Part shown: one piece after another, positions 10,799 through 23,341 of the stretch
Layout: each line of letters opens with the position of its first letter
How positions within the stretch are numbered: the stretch's first letter is position 1
Source of the DNA: Chitinophagaceae bacterium
GTDB lineage: Bacteria; Bacteroidota; Bacteroidia; Chitinophagales; Chitinophagaceae
NCBI GenBank assembly: GCA_016722465.1
Contig: JADKJC010000013.1
Location: 620,001-684,000 of the forward strand
Direction of reading: 5' to 3'
Length of the DNA stretch: 64,000 nucleotides
The notes under the pieces: model-generated
Told to the model about the DNA's origin: nothing
Seen by the model: only the letters and a program-made list of their open reading frames with translations
The model's database searches: none
Program-made: the position numbers and the translations under genes

Positions 10799-10826
10799 AA
10801 CCCCGTTAAAATAAACGGGGTTTTTT
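10799..10826 (+). terminator. Intrinsic terminator abutting the next start codon
   Basis: Perfect 9-bp stem (10799-10807 with 10814-10822), 6-nt loop, then a T-run that ends at 10826. The ATG of the APC permease begins at the very next base. It probably terminates the OmpH-like gene. Confidence 0.75.
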
Positions 10827-12250
10827 ATGTTAGAAAACAACAACAACAGCACCGCCTTTAAGCCATCATTGGGTTTGTTTGATGCCACCATGATTGTGGC
10901 AGGCTCCATGATCGGCTCCGGTATTTTTATTGTAAGTGCGGATATGCTGAAAGACCTTGGCAGTGCAGGTTGGTTATTGGCAGCATGGGTCATCACCGGC
11001 TTTATGACCCTTACTGCTGCATTGAGTTATGGTGAACTGAGTGCCATGTATCCCAAAGCTGGCGGACAATATGTTTATTTAAAAGAAGCTTACAATCCCT
11101 GGTTGGATTTTTATATGGCTGGAGTTTTTTTGCTGTGATACAAACCGGCACCATCGCTGCAGTAGGTGTTGGTTTTGCAAAATTTGCCGGTTACTTTTTT
11201 CCTGCGCTGGCCTGGGAAGATGCCAACACCTTTAAAGTGCTGGGCCTTTCAATACATTATGCCCAGTTGGTTGCAATAGTACTCATTGTTTTTTTAACCT
11301 TTATCAATACAAAGGGCATTGAAGCGGGAAAGGCTATACAAACCATTTTCACTTCCACCAAATTATTATCACTCTTTGGTTTGATCATTGCAGGTTTTAT
11401 TGCTTTTAAATGGGATGTGTGGACGGCCAACTGGCAAAACCCATGGACAGCACAACATCTTACAAAAACAGGTGGCAGCGTTAATATGGAACCATTGATG
11501 ATGGGTGCAGCACTGGGTGCTATGGCAAGTGCGATGGTGGGCAGTATTTTCAGCAGCGATGCCTGGAACAATGTAACCTTTATTGCAGGTGAAATAAAAA
11601 ATCCAAAAAGAAATATTGGTTTGAGTTTATTTATGGGTACACTCATTGTTACCGTTATTTATATTCTTGCCAATGTAGTGTACCTGGCAACCGTGCCGTT
11701 GCATGACCTTGCTTTTGCAAAAGACAACAGGGTGGCATTGAGTGCATCGGAAGCCATCTTCGGCAGTAGCGGAACCATCATTATTGCAGTAATGATCATG
11801 ATCTCCACCTTTGGTTGTAACAATGGTTTGATACTGGCCGGTGCAAGGGTTTATTATACCATGGCAAATGATAAACTCTTTTTTAAACAAGCTGGTTCAT
11901 TGAATAAAAACAGCGTACCTGCATGGGCTTTGTGGATACAATGTGCGATGGCATCTGCCTTATGCCTGAGCGGAAAATATGGCGACCTCCTGGACATGGT
12001 TTCATTTATTGTAGTGATATTTTATGTACTTACCATTGCCGGTGTTTTTATTTTAAGAAAAAAATACCCCAATGCAGAACGTCCTTATAAAGCAGTTGGT
12101 TACCCGGTATTGCCGGCCATTTACATTTTGATGGCCATTACGTTTTGCACATTACTCATTATTTATAAACCTGAATTTGTGAAATGGGGATTGCTGATTA
12201 CGTTAATGGGAATTCCATTGTATTATCTTGCAGTCCGAAATAAAAAATAA
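10827..12250 (+). CDS. APC superfamily amino acid permease (one indel)
   Basis: About 474 residues after correction; 12 membrane helices of the amino acid/polyamine/organocation family. Helix 1 contains the substrate-binding GSMIGSGIF motif. The frame breaks at the T-run 11108-11112: one added T restores FLYGWSFFAVIQTGTIAAV, the family's normal helix 3 region. The remainder includes SSDAWNNVTFIAGEIKNPKRN, typical of this family, and a C-terminal region with two further helices. The substrate is not predictable. The start is placed at the ATG directly after the upstream terminator, since the first helix leaves no later choice. The DUF4254 gene follows after 13 bp. Confidence 0.85.
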
Positions 12251-12263
12251 TTTTTGATTCTTT

Positions 12264-12866
12264 ATGATCAGTGCAGTTTGCAATAAAATTTTTGAACAAA
12301 GTATTCATGATTATCACCGGATAGATCATATTGATACCCCTATCGCCAACCCCTACCCCTCCAGCAGTTTGCTGGAGCATCTGCTTTATCACAAAAACTG
12401 GATCGATACAGTGCAATGGCATTTAGAAGACATCGTACGCAACCCATCCATTGACCCGGTGGACGGACTTGGTTTGAAAAGACGCATCGATGCTTCCAAC
12501 CAGGAAAGAACAGACATGGTGGAATACATTGACAGCTATTTTCTGGATCAATATAAAAATGCCCCGTTGAACCCGGATGCGGCCATCAACACTGAAAGCC
12601 CCGCCTGGGCTATTGACAGGCTTTCTATCCTTGCATTGAAGATATACCACATGCAGGCAGAAGTAAACAGGGCTGGTGCCACTGCAGAACACATCAAAGC
12701 ATGTACTGATAAGCTGACCATTTTGCTGGAGCAGCGTAAAGACCTTTCAACAGCCATTGATGAATTATTGAATGACATCGCCGGCGGAAGGAAATTCATG
12801 AAAGTGTACCGGCAGATGAAAATGTACAATGACCCTGAACTGAATCCTGTTTTGTATAAACAATAA
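12264..12866 (+). CDS. DUF4254 domain protein
   Basis: 200-residue, all-helical, charged cytosolic protein with no signal peptide. It matches my recollection of DUF4254 in Bacteroidota, including the N-terminal HxIDHIDTPIANPY stretch and the HHKNWxDTVQWHLED-like helix. No enzymatic motif is visible. It sits directly before a family 9 glycosyltransferase, an arrangement I recall from related genomes, suggesting a role in cell-envelope glycan assembly. That role is an inference from the neighbour only. Confidence 0.75.
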   Translation: MISAVCNKIFEQSIHDYHRIDHIDTPIANPYPSSSLLEHLLYHKNWIDTVQWHLEDIVRNPSIDPVDGLGLKRRIDASNQERTDMVEYIDSYFLDQYKNAPLNPDAAINTESPAWAIDRLSILALKIYHMQAEVNRAGATAEHIKACTDKLTILLEQRKDLSTAIDELLNDIAGGRKFMKVYRQMKMYNDPELNPVLYKQ

Positions 12867-12947
12867 TTATTTTTGAGGTCGGGTTTAGAAGTTTTAGGGA
12901 ATATGATTTGATTAACTTCACATAACTAAACCATCTAAACATTTCCC

Positions 12948-13964
12948 TTGTCTTCCATCAAGCACATATTGGTCATCCGTTTTTCTGCCATGGGAGATGT
13001 TGCCATGATGGTGCCAGTTATTAAAAATGCACTGGATCAAAACCCTCACTTACAAATCACCGTAGTATCGAATGCTTTTTTTGCACCACTCTTCGCAGGT
13101 TTAAAAAGATGTAATTTTCACCCTGCTCAGTTAAAAACAACCCATCAGGGAGCTTCCGGCATCTATGAATTGTTCAGGGAACTGGTAAAGCAATACCGGT
13201 TTGATGTCGTGGCCGACCTGCATAGTGTACTGCGATCTTCACTGCTCAGAACTTTTTTCAGGCTCAGTGGCTACCAAACAGCTGTGGTGGATAAAGGCAG
13301 GAAAGAAAAAACAGCATTGACAAGAAAGGAGCACAAAGTATTTCAACAGCTTACCACTACCTACGAACGCTATGCAGCGGTATTCAGCAAACTGGGTATT
13401 AAGATTTCATTAGACAGCAGCCAGCCTGTTTACCATAAACAATTGCTGCCCGTTTCGGTGCAACCATCTTTGCAGCAACATAAAAAAATAATTGGGGTTG
13501 CCCCATTTGCACAGCACAAAGAAAAAATGTATCCCATTGAAAAAATGAAAGAAGTGGTAAAAACACTGTCTGCCGAAAACAATGTGCTGTTGTTTGGCGG
13601 TGGTGCCGAAGAAAGTTTTGTGCTGGAGCAGTGGGCCAAAGAAATGGGAACCGTTCAAAATATGGCGGGTAAATTTTCTTTCGCAGAAGAGCTGGCCATC
13701 ATCAGTAACCTGGATGCCATGATCAGTATGGACTCTGCAAACATGCACCTGGCTTCTTTATACAATGTTCCTGTCATCAGTATCTGGGGCGCCACGCATC
13801 CTTATGCCGGTTTTTATGGATGGGCGCAACCTGCCAGTAATATTGTTTCTGTTGAGCTCCCCTGCAGGCCCTGTTCTGTATTTGGTAATAAACCCTGCTG
13901 GCGGGGCGATCATGCCTGCATGGAAATGATCAGCGAAAAGATGATCCTTGAGAAGATCAACTAA
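12948..13964 (+). CDS. Glycosyltransferase family 9 (heptosyltransferase-like)
   Basis: 338-residue GT-B fold enzyme of the ADP-heptose:LPS heptosyltransferase family. The N-terminus IRFSAMGDVAMMVPV is the family's first Rossmann motif. The C-terminal half carries the MDSANMHLASLYNVPVI segment and GATHPY, which bind the sugar nucleotide. It probably transfers a sugar to the LPS core or another surface glycan on the inner face of the membrane. The start codon is TTG, since no in-frame ATG precedes the first beta-strand. It is preceded by the DUF4254 gene (81 bp). Confidence 0.87.
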   Translation: MSSIKHILVIRFSAMGDVAMMVPVIKNALDQNPHLQITVVSNAFFAPLFAGLKRCNFHPAQLKTTHQGASGIYELFRELVKQYRFDVVADLHSVLRSSLLRTFFRLSGYQTAVVDKGRKEKTALTRKEHKVFQQLTTTYERYAAVFSKLGIKISLDSSQPVYHKQLLPVSVQPSLQQHKKIIGVAPFAQHKEKMYPIEKMKEVVKTLSAENNVLLFGGGAEESFVLEQWAKEMGTVQNMAGKFSFAEELAIISNLDAMISMDSANMHLASLYNVPVISIWGATHPYAGFYGWAQPASNIVSVELPCRPCSVFGNKPCWRGDHACMEMISEKMILEKIN

Positions 13965-14308
13965 AAAACAAGATTCAATCCTGTTCCAAAAATCCGTTAT
14001 ACAGGTACCGTTCTTTAAAATACCGGTTGCTGCCGGCACATGCTATCCGGCAACAGGTTGTTCACTGCAAAATCATTCCTGGTAATTTTTTGCCAATGCA
14101 TCGCTGGGAAAATAACAGTGATTACAATTCAGCAGCTTGTAGTAATTAACCAGTTTCCTAAAAAAAACTTCCGGAGTTTTTAAACTCCGGAAGTTAGTAT
14201 GCTAAGCTACGCTTGTATAAAAGTTGCTCAGTGGTATGTTGTATAAGTGTGCGACGCAACCTTGCTCAATTAATAAACAAACGCCGGTAACAAAACTTTT
14301 CTTCTCTA
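13965..14308. other. Intergenic region between convergent genes
   Basis: 344 bp between the glycosyltransferase (+) and the giant surface protein (-). It contains the minus-strand terminator at 14161-14194 and nothing else I can identify. Confidence 0.6.
14161..14194 (-). terminator. Intrinsic terminator of the giant surface protein gene
   Basis: 13-bp perfect inverted repeat (14167-14179 with 14182-14194) preceded on the plus strand by seven A, which is a T-run on the minus strand. It lies about 115 bp after the minus-strand stop at 14309. Confidence 0.8.
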
Positions 14309-17300
14309 CTACTGCACTATCACCTGTTCTGTTTGCTTAGTATTTCCAGGGCCGTTGATTTCCACCTGGTACATTCCTTTTGCCAGCAATTGCGGCACTT
14401 CAATAGCCTGTGCCATATTGTTGCTGCTGATATTGAGTACAGAACTGTAAACAATTTGTCCATTGGTATTCATTAACCGGATGCTGTACTTACCTGCCTG
14501 CTGGTTACTGAACTGCAGGTTGATGGTATTGTTTTGCAATGGATTCGGATACACACTGATAGCCGCTTTTGTATTGCCCATCTTCACATTTACGGTTTGG
14601 CTGTATTGTGCCTGCCCGCTGCGGTCAATACTTTTAATGCGGTAAAAATTATTGCCGGTGGCTGGGTTTTCATCCAGCACACTGTAATGCACCGTGCTGT
14701 TATTATTTCCTGTTACTGCAGTGGTATGTATCTCATTGAAATGAATGCCATCTGCAGATCTTTGTACATCGTATGCTGCAATACCGCTTTCATTTTCTAC
14801 TTTCCATTCAACTGCAATGGCCAGTTGCTGCTGGTATGCTTTCACACTGGTGAAGCGTAACAGGCAATACCTGGTAAGGTTTAAATACGATCATAAAACG
14901 GGCCGCCGCCGCTGAAGCAGGGTCAGCAGTCACGGAGAAATTAATTGTTGTAAGATCATCCAGTGCAACGGTTGTTTCTGTACCAAGATAACTGTCTTTT
15001 AAAAAAGCTGTCATTCCAAGGCCATCGAGATTGGCAGGATTAAACAGGAGCTGGTAGTTGCGCAGGGTTGTTTTAGTCAGTTTCAGGAACAGGGTATCCG
15101 TGGTATGTATCGCCGGCCTTCTTTCCATCGACAGCGCTTTGGTATGTCTTAACAATGCAAAGGTTTCATTGACGTTGCTGAACTTCAGGGCATCTTCATA
15201 ATTCACCAGGTTGCTGTATGCATCATCAAACTCTGCTTTCACACCATCTGCCAGTACGGTACTGTTGTCAGCATTCAGCAAATTCAAACTCACTTTTAAA
15301 CTCTGCATTGGTGATGCAGCCGGCCTTGAAATAGTATAGGTGCTGCCGTCTGTTTTATCGCTTTCATTAATGGTTAAAGAAGCAGCGCCTGCAGCAGTTG
15401 TTTCTACAATAAATGCCTGGTGGCTCAGCAATTCACTGGTTTGTGTGCTGCCACCTACAGATGAAGAGAATACGCCATCATTATCAATATCATCCAGCGT
15501 AACATAACCACCTACAGTGTTCAATGCAGGATCCCACACATAAAACCGCTTGATAAGATTTGTTCTGCTGATGTTATTAAAGTCTATTGGTGAAGCATAA
15601 GGGTTACCGATCAGCGTAAACTGACCTGCAACTGAACTGGCTGCAAATGTTTGTGCACCTGTCTGTAACTGGCCGGCACTGCTGAGTGTAGTGGGATTGG
15701 TGTTAGGAGTGGTAAAATTTGCCGTATTCCTGTCTCCCCGTACAAAAATAAAATAGCCGGTATTATCTGCACTACCATTGGTGCCGGGAGAAATACTGGT
15801 CAATGTGCTGTTGATGGCAACCAACGTTTGCGTAGGCACATCATAGGCTTTAAAAGAAGAACCGCTTGCAGCATCCAGGCCAAAACCACCGGCAGGGCCT
15901 GTTATCAATGTGCCGGCTCCCGGTGTGTACACACCTCCGTTCTGCCAGGCATCATAAATGGTAGTGGAATTGGTAACCGGTGCAGTAAATAAATGCCATG
16001 CCCTTCTTGAAGGTACATAACGCTGTACGATAAATTTTCCTCCGCCTGCATAATCAAAACTGCCGCCTACCTGTGCTACTCTTGCAGTACCTGTTGCAGA
16101 CGAAGCTAATGTGATTACTTTGTCGGTAAGATCGATTACACCGAGTGTTGGGGTAAGCGTTCCAGATATGCTGAACGACTGATCAATAGTTATGCCTGCA
16201 GCATTGTCCACATCAAGGTCTTTCATAGCAGTAACAGTTGCTGTGCTGCCCGGGAAACTTTGTGGTGCAGCGCCATTCAGTACAATCTCACCGTTATTGG
16301 AGATGGTTCCGCTATTGGTATAATTTCCCCTGATTGTAAGGCTGCCTGTGCTGGTTACCGAAATAGAAGCGCCGGCTGCAATCGTCACATCATTGAGGAT
16401 AATGTTGTCTGCAATGGCAGGATAATGTGTCAGTCCTGTAGTTAATGTTAAGTCAATAGTACCTGATGGTACAAGGCCTCCGCACCAGTTGCCGGAATTG
16501 TTCCAGTCTGTGTCTGTGCTGCCTGTCCATATACCGCTGGTGAAGTTGATTGTTACATCATCCGTAGAAGCTGTACATGGTGTATTGGTGATTGACCATC
16601 TTAATACATAAGTTGTACCTGCTGCACCGTTAAAAACCGAAACTGGACTTGATGGGGATACAAAAGAACCTCCACTGCCGCTTACAATACTCCAGCTTCC
16701 AGTTCCAACAACGGGTGTATTGGCTGACAGTGTAGCAGATACAGCACAGATGCTCTGATCAGGTCCTGCGTTCGATGTGGTAGGCAATGCCAATAGCGTA
16801 ACAGTGGCGCTGCCGGTTTTATCTGTTGCCTGTGCAGTACAACCGGCATCTGTTAATGTGCTGATGGTATAGGTGGTATTTATTGCCGGGGTAACAGCTG
16901 TGGTTACCGGGTCGCTGCTTCCGGAAAAAGCCGTTCCGTCGGATAAGGTTCCGCTCCATGGGCCGGAACCGGTAACTGCAATGCTCAATGTTGCGCTGGA
17001 GCCGGTGCAGGTAGAGGTAGTGCCACTGATAACACCTGTTGGATTATTTCTTGTAACAACAACTGGTTGTACATCGGAACAACCACCCAATGCAACGGTG
17101 CCCTTAATATAGTAAGTTCCTGCAACTGCTACTGCAGATGGGGAGGCCAGTGAAATAGTTGCTGATGGATCTCTCCAGTAAGTATAGGTAAGACCGCTGG
17201 TAGATCCCGCTGTTACTGCTGCTGCAGTTAAGTTAACAGTAGCCGGCGAACAGAATGGAGCCGGGTTGGTGATGATAACTGTTGGTGTAGAGCATGGTAA

Positions 17301-20300
17301 CTGTTCTGCCAATGCAATATCTCCGAATGCAGTTAATCCTGTAACCTGTGTGCTGGTAGAAGTTTTTGTTCCTACGGTTGGATACGCCCAGGTGCCTGAA
17401 TACCTGCCTGCAATCAGGTTGGCGGTATTGGTGGACGCATCTTTATCTGCTGCAATAAAATTGAAAACCCCGCTATAAGTAGTAAATGCTGTGGCGCTGT
17501 TGCTGATCGTCCAGTAACGGTTCACAGAAAGTGTTCCGTCTAAATACGCCGATACCAGCAATGGATGATCGGTGGCTGTTGTTTTTACCGTTACATTACC
17601 TGCAACAGAAACGCTTGCAAAGGTAAGGGTAACCGGTGTGTAATTCATTGCGTCACCAATATCAAATGTCCTGGCAACATTTACACCGGTAGCAATATTT
17701 CTTTGTTCGTTACCATTAATGTATCCACTGGTACGGGAGATACTGCCCGTACTGCTGATAATTACCGATGTTGCTCCTGTTGTAATGATACCGGATGTTA
17801 ACGTCAATATACCTGTGATGGTAGAACTCATTGACTGGTTGATACCGGCGGCATTGTTCAACGTTAGGTTCCTGAAGGTAGTAGTGCCGGTTCCACCCAG
17901 TGTTTGTGCAGTGGTACCGCTGAATGTAACGCCACCTGTACCGGCTGTATAACCTGCAGCACCTACATTGTTGGTCCAGTTGCCTGCCAACACAATCGTA
18001 CGGTTATTGGTGGTATTGCTCAATACACCAGAGCTGATGGTAAGATTACCATTGACAGTAATATCTGTGGTGGAAACAATTTTGTTACCTGTGCCGGCAA
18101 TGGTCAAATGATAATAGGTCTGGCTCCTCATGGTGGCACTGCCGCCGTTGTAGGTAACCGTATTGCCGGTAGCTGTTGTAGTAAGTGTTGTAATGCTTAA
18201 AGGTGTGGTACTGCCTAATGATAATTTGGCATTCACATCCTGTACAAATGCAGTTCCTGTTAAAGTACCAACGCAGATCACGGTTCCTGTAAGACTGTTG
18301 GTAAGTGTTCCGGCATTTACATCAATCACACCTGCACTCCTGATATTACCGGCACCTGACCAGCTTTGTGTAGCACTGGTTCTGATGGTGCCGGCATTAA
18401 AAGCAAGGGCTGTTGTATTATTTTGTATGATACCGGCTGCAAAAATTAACCTGCCAATGGTTGTTACTGATGTGGCTGTAAAAGTTGATGTATTGCCAAC
18501 TGTAACAAGTCCTGTAAAAGTGGTAATGCCCGTTCCGTTATTATCTAAAAAAGCACCGCTGCCACTTAGTGTAGTGGTGCCTGATACGGTAAGGTTGCCT
18601 GCAGTACTGGTGGTTAATAAACCTGTTACAGTAAGGTTTCTTACTGAATAAGTTGCTGCACCTCCAAAAGTAACACCGGTGGTAGCTGTTCCTGCGATGC
18701 TGATATCTGCATTGCCCAATACGGTAACACCGCCAGTAAAACTCATGTTCACTGTTCCAGTTAATGTTTGATTGTCGCCAACAGTAGCGCCGCCGGCAGA
18801 AAATGTACCGGCAGTATTGGTGAATCCTGCAGTAAAGATCATATTGGCTGGCGTGGTAACGGAAGTAGATACCCATCTTCCGGTTGAGTTATGTGTAACC
18901 AAACCTGTGAAGGTGGAAATACCGGCGTTGTTATTGTCTGTAAAGTCACCTGCACTAAGGATAGAAGTAGTTCCAGTAACGGTGAAGTTGCCGGTAGTAT
19001 TTACCAGCAGTGTACCGGTCAGGGTTAAATTTCCGGGGATAACATAGTTCATTGCGGCTCCTGCAAACCTTGCTCCACCTGCACCTGCAATGGTAAGGTT
19101 TCCCGAGCCAGTGATGTTAAGAGGGCTATTGAAGACCATCACAACAGTACCATTGAGTGTTTGTCCGCCAGTTATGGTGGCACCACCTGCACTGAATGTG
19201 CCGGCTATATTAGTAAAACCTGCGGTAAAAACCATATTCGCTGCCGTGGTAACGGTAGTGGACGTCGAGCACCGGTTGAGTTATGTATTACAGTGCCTGT
19301 AAAACTTGTAATGCCTGCATTATTACTGTCCCAGAAAGCACCGGTACCGGTTATTGAAGTAGAACCCGTTACAGTAAAATTACCTGATGTGGAAACATTG
19401 AGTCTTCCTGTCAGGGTTAAATTTCTTACTGTATAATTAATCGCTGTTCCACCAAATATTGCACCGGTTGTAGCCGTACCTGCAATGGTAAGATCACCAT
19501 TACCCAACACTGTTAATCCTGCGGAAAAACTCATGTTGATCATCCCTGTCAATGTTTGATTATCGCCGATGGTGGCAGCACCTGCATTGAATCCCCCTGC
19601 TGTGTTGGTAAATCCGGATGAAAAGATCATGTTAGCTGCTGTAGTAACTGTGGTTGAAGACCAGTTACCGGTAGAGTTATGCGTAACCAAACCGGTAAAG
19701 CTGGTAATACCTGCATTATTATTATCATTAAAAGCACCGGCACCTGTTACTGAAGTGGTGCCGGTAACTAAGATTACCTGTTGTACTAACCGTTAACAAG
19801 CCAGTAAGAGAAAGATTCCTTACAGAATAATTAATTGCAGTACCTGCAAAGCTAACGCCTGCTCCCGTGGTACCTGCAATGTTTAAGTCGCCATTGCCCA
19901 ATATCGTTAGCCCGGCAGCAAAACTCATATTTACTGTTCCGGTAAGTATTTGGTTATCGCCAATGGTAGCAGCGCCTGCACTGAATGCACCGGAAGTATT
20001 AGTAAACCCGGATGTAAATATCATATTGGCAGATGTAGTGACTGTTGTAGAAGTCCATGACCCTGTTGAAGCATGTGTCACCAATCCTGCAAAGCTGGTG
20101 ATGCCTGCGTTGTTATTATCGTTGAAAGCGCCTGTACCTGTCATGGAAGTTGTTCCTGTTACAGTTAGATTGCCAGTGGTGCTAACCGTTAGTAAGCCTG
20201 TTAATGAAAGATTTCTTACGTTATAATCAATGGCAGTGCCTCCAAATGTTACACCGGCGGTTGTTGTTCCTGCGATGGTCAGATCTCCATTACCTAATAT

Positions 20301-21011
20301 GGTTAAGCCGTTGACAAAACTCATATTTACTGTTCCGGTAAGGGTTTGATTGTCTGCAATAGTTGCAGCTCCTGCCGAAAAACCTCCGGCTGTATTGGTA
20401 AAACCCCCGGAAAAAACCATGTTCGATGCCGTGGTAACGGCAGTGGATGTCCAGGTTCCGCTTGTTTTAGTTACACGGCCAGTAAATGTATTGATACCGG
20501 TATTGCTGGCATCTGAAATGGTTCCGGATGTGCTGGTTGTACCCAATACAGTAAAAGTGCCAGTTGCCAGGTTCAGAGTGGCACCAGCATTCACCGTTAA
20601 ATTTCCTGCATCGTATAAAGTGAAAGTGCCTAAAGTTAATGTGCCGTTGGTTCCGCCACCAACAACAATATTGCCTACACTATTGGCAGGCGATACATTG
20701 AGTGTTACGGTATTTGCATTCTGAATAGTAACAGTACAGCCGGAACAGGCATTCTGGCCTGGATAGTCTGTGGAAACAAGCCATGATGTACCATCAAATT
20801 TTTGCCAGCTTGCTGCGGCATTCCAGTTCATAGAAGTTGCCGCTGAGCGGTAATCACCTGCCGACTGGCCAATACTGATATTGGTCATTAGCACAAACGA
20901 GATGAACAGTAACACAGCGGGAAAAATCGGATTGAATAATTTTTTGTCAGATATTTTTGTGTCAGGTACAAAGAGGTACGTCTGACGATACGAATGTCTC
21001 AGGCTTTTCAT
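14309..21011 (-). CDS. Giant T9SS-sorted beta-repeat surface protein (three indels)
   Basis: About 2,234 residues after correcting three indels. Order: a long N-terminus with signal peptide (ends SIGQSAG), a W-rich start (NWNAAASWQKFDG), five tandem 132-residue repeats and a degenerate sixth (20423 down to 18453 and beyond), Thr/Gly-rich beta-strand repeats, an Ig/PKD-like stretch with Cys pairs, a WTGSTDTDWNNSGNWCGG module, and a C-terminal T9SS type A sorting domain (near 14309-14580, starting VYPNPLQN). It should be exported by type IX secretion and held at the surface as an adhesin or matrix protein. Frame breaks: near 14853-14858 (one extra base), near 19266-19269 (one missing), near 19767-19771 (two missing). 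Repeat spacing of 394 and 395 instead of 396 bp independently shows the last two. Confidence 0.85.
18453..20423 (-). repeat. Five tandem 396-bp coding repeats
   Basis: Repeat units begin (minus strand) at 20423, 20027, 19633, 19238 and 18845, with a degenerate sixth at 18452. Spacings are 396, 394, 395, 393 and 393 bp. Each encodes about 132 residues, starting with NM(I/V)F and containing DNQTLTG, GNGDLTIAGT and (T)DNNNAGI(T)(S/T)F(T/A)G. The units have diverged, so this is an old tandem expansion. Confidence 0.9.
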
Positions 21012-21417
21012 GATTTTGGATGGTTTGGGTATGCGGATTGATTAACGCAGTATTTATCCTAATAGTATATTAACTCTTTTTTTTGTAGCCATTTTACTAC
21101 AAATTAATATTCACCAGTAAAATGATTTTCCTTTTCAGGTGCAGGAAGTGTGCTCCTACAGTATCTATTAATGTGGCTATTGTTTATCCAATTGACTCTT
21201 TCTATCAGGCAGGAAAGCTTATTTTATTTGAAAATATTAAGGAAAAAAAATGAATGGTAATTATTTCAACCCATTTTGAATGGCCGTATTCTTCTATATT
21301 CAATATGCTGATTAAACAACTGCCCCCGGTTATTGCCAACCGTTAGTGCATCCAATGCGGGCAACAATAAGTCATTTTTTTTCAGTAGATCAGGTGCATT
21401 AGCTCTCTGGAATACGC
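21012..21417. other. Intergenic region between divergent genes
   Basis: 406 bp, AT-rich, between the giant surface protein (-) and the VWA protein (+). It must hold promoters for both, but I see no clear -7 element and no repeat. Confidence 0.5.
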
Positions 21418-23281
21418 ATGCTAATGGTAAGAAAGTACGTATTGGCTGGAAAATTGTTAATTTTATATACCGGATTGGTAAAACTGTTACGGTTCGGGTT
21501 ACTTAATCTGTCCTGTGCTAATATTAAAAACTGCATATTGAAAAATATCAGCCTTATACTATGCCTGTTTGCTTGCTACTGCACTGCTTCAGGCCAGAAT
21601 TATATCAGGGGCCAGGTGATGGACAAATACAGGCAACGGCTGGCTTCTGTAAAGATCAGTTCTGCTGCTACCAGGCAGGTATACAAAACTGATTTGTACG
21701 GCAATTTTGGATTTGTAAGTACACAGTTACAAGATACCCTCACTTTTTCTTATGATGGATATGATACATTAAGTTCTATTGTGAAAGTCGATGAGTATGC
21801 AAGGATTTTTTTACAAAATCTGCCCTCCTCGGTGGTTTTTACAAAAGACAATGCAGCCGTCATCATACAAAACAAAAAGATCACCGTTAGCGACCGTACC
21901 GTAAAAAATGAAACATATAACCGTACAGATGAAAATAATTTCCTAACCACCAGTTATTCTCCCGGCATTGCCTTTTCGGCCAATATCAACAGGGCATCTT
22001 ACAGTAATGTGCGGAGGCTGATTAATGAAATGGAGAGCCTGCTGCCACCCTACTCGGTAAGGATTGAAGAAATGCTGAACTACTTTAACTTTAATTATAC
22101 GGAGCCTGGCGGCGACAGTGTTTTTCATACTTCCTCTTATCTAACCAGTTGCCCCTGGAACAAAACACATTCAATGCTTTTTGTGAACATCAGTGCCAGG
22201 AAAATTGACATGAAGAATATCCCACCAAACAACCTTGTTTTTTTAATAGATGTTTCCGGGTCGATGGATATGCCGAATAAATTACCATTGTTAAAAGCCG
22301 GTTTTATAAAAATGATAAAAAATCTCCGGCCGATCGATACTGTATCGATCGTAACGTTTGGTGAAAGTGTGAACCTTTTGTGTGAAGGCATTTCAGGCAG
22401 CAGCAGGGAAAAAATAGCTGCAGTGATAGAAAATTAGCTGCTGATGGGCCTACACCCGGTGAATCTGCCATTCGGCTGGCATTTAAAATTGCGAAGCAAC
22501 GATTTATAAAGGTGGCAACAACAGGATCATTCTTGCAGCAGATGGCGATTTTAATGTGGGCATCTCTAATGAAAAAGAACTGGTAACACTGATAGAACAG
22601 GAAAAGCAAAAAGGAATTTACCTGACCTGCCTTGGCGTGGGCTCCGGAAATTATAAAGACTCTAAACTATCTGTGCTGGCACAAAAAGGCAATGGTAATT
22701 TCTCTTATATCGACAATGAGCAGGAAGCAGAAAGAGTGCTGGTGACTGACCTTACCAAAACACTTTTTACAGTAGCAGACAATGTTTACCTCTCCATGAA
22801 TTTCAATCCCGGCAAAGTAAAAGCATACCGACTGCTTGGATATGAGAATGCGAATACTACCATGAAAGATTCAGTGATACAGTTGAAAGGTGGTGAAATC
22901 GGTTCGGGGCATTCGCTGATGGCTATCTTTGAATTGATTTCTGCTGATGATATGGCTAACAACAACGACTGGACTGCAAAATTACAGGTACACTATCGCC
23001 AGCCACTATTATCAAAACAATACAGCACCAGCTACCTGCCACGATACCGTTATTGCAATAAAAATGCAGACAGCAGTTTAAGAAAGGCAGCCTGTGTAGT
23101 GATGCTTGGCATCAAACTTAAAGATGCTGAAGACTCAAAGGACATCAGCTGGCGAAGCATTCAAAAGCTTGCAGGCAGTTGTTTTGATAAAGATAAATTT
23201 TTAGAAAAAGAGTTTATTCAACTGGTAGGCAAGGCAAAGAAGATGTACACTCACCGTAGAAAATATGCAAGTGATTATTAG
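21418..23281 (+). CDS. VWA domain protein, YfbK-like (two indels)
   Basis: About 621 residues after correction. Order: signal peptide (ends TASGQ), a carboxypeptidase-regulatory-like beta domain (NYIRGQVMDKYRQRL onward), a VWA N-terminal domain (YSNVRRLINE and RIEEMLNYFNFNY), the VWA domain with the metal site DVSGSM, and a C-terminal YfbK-type domain. Such proteins act in the periplasm or at the outer membrane and bind divalent metal and protein partners. Frame breaks: A-run 22430-22433 (one A missing) and A-run 22508-22510 (one A missing). Correcting both joins the two parts smoothly through ADGPTPGESAIRLAFKIA and ILAADGDFNVG. The start is uncertain; a TTG at 21538 lies closer to the signal peptide. 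Confidence 0.8.
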
Positions 23282-23341
23282 AACCACCAATAATTACAAA
23301 GGGTAAAAATAAAAGACTGATTACATTTAATGGGAGCAATA

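Noticed and set aside
18453..20423. Regularly spaced repeats that could be mistaken for a CRISPR array
   Set aside because: Units are 396 bp, coding and in frame, with no short identical repeats or unique spacers.
14808..20724. Many long open frames on the plus strand opposite the giant surface protein (for example 18163-18651)
   Set aside because: They mirror the Thr/Gly/Ala repeat codons of the real gene, have Val/Pro-rich nonsense composition and no start context.
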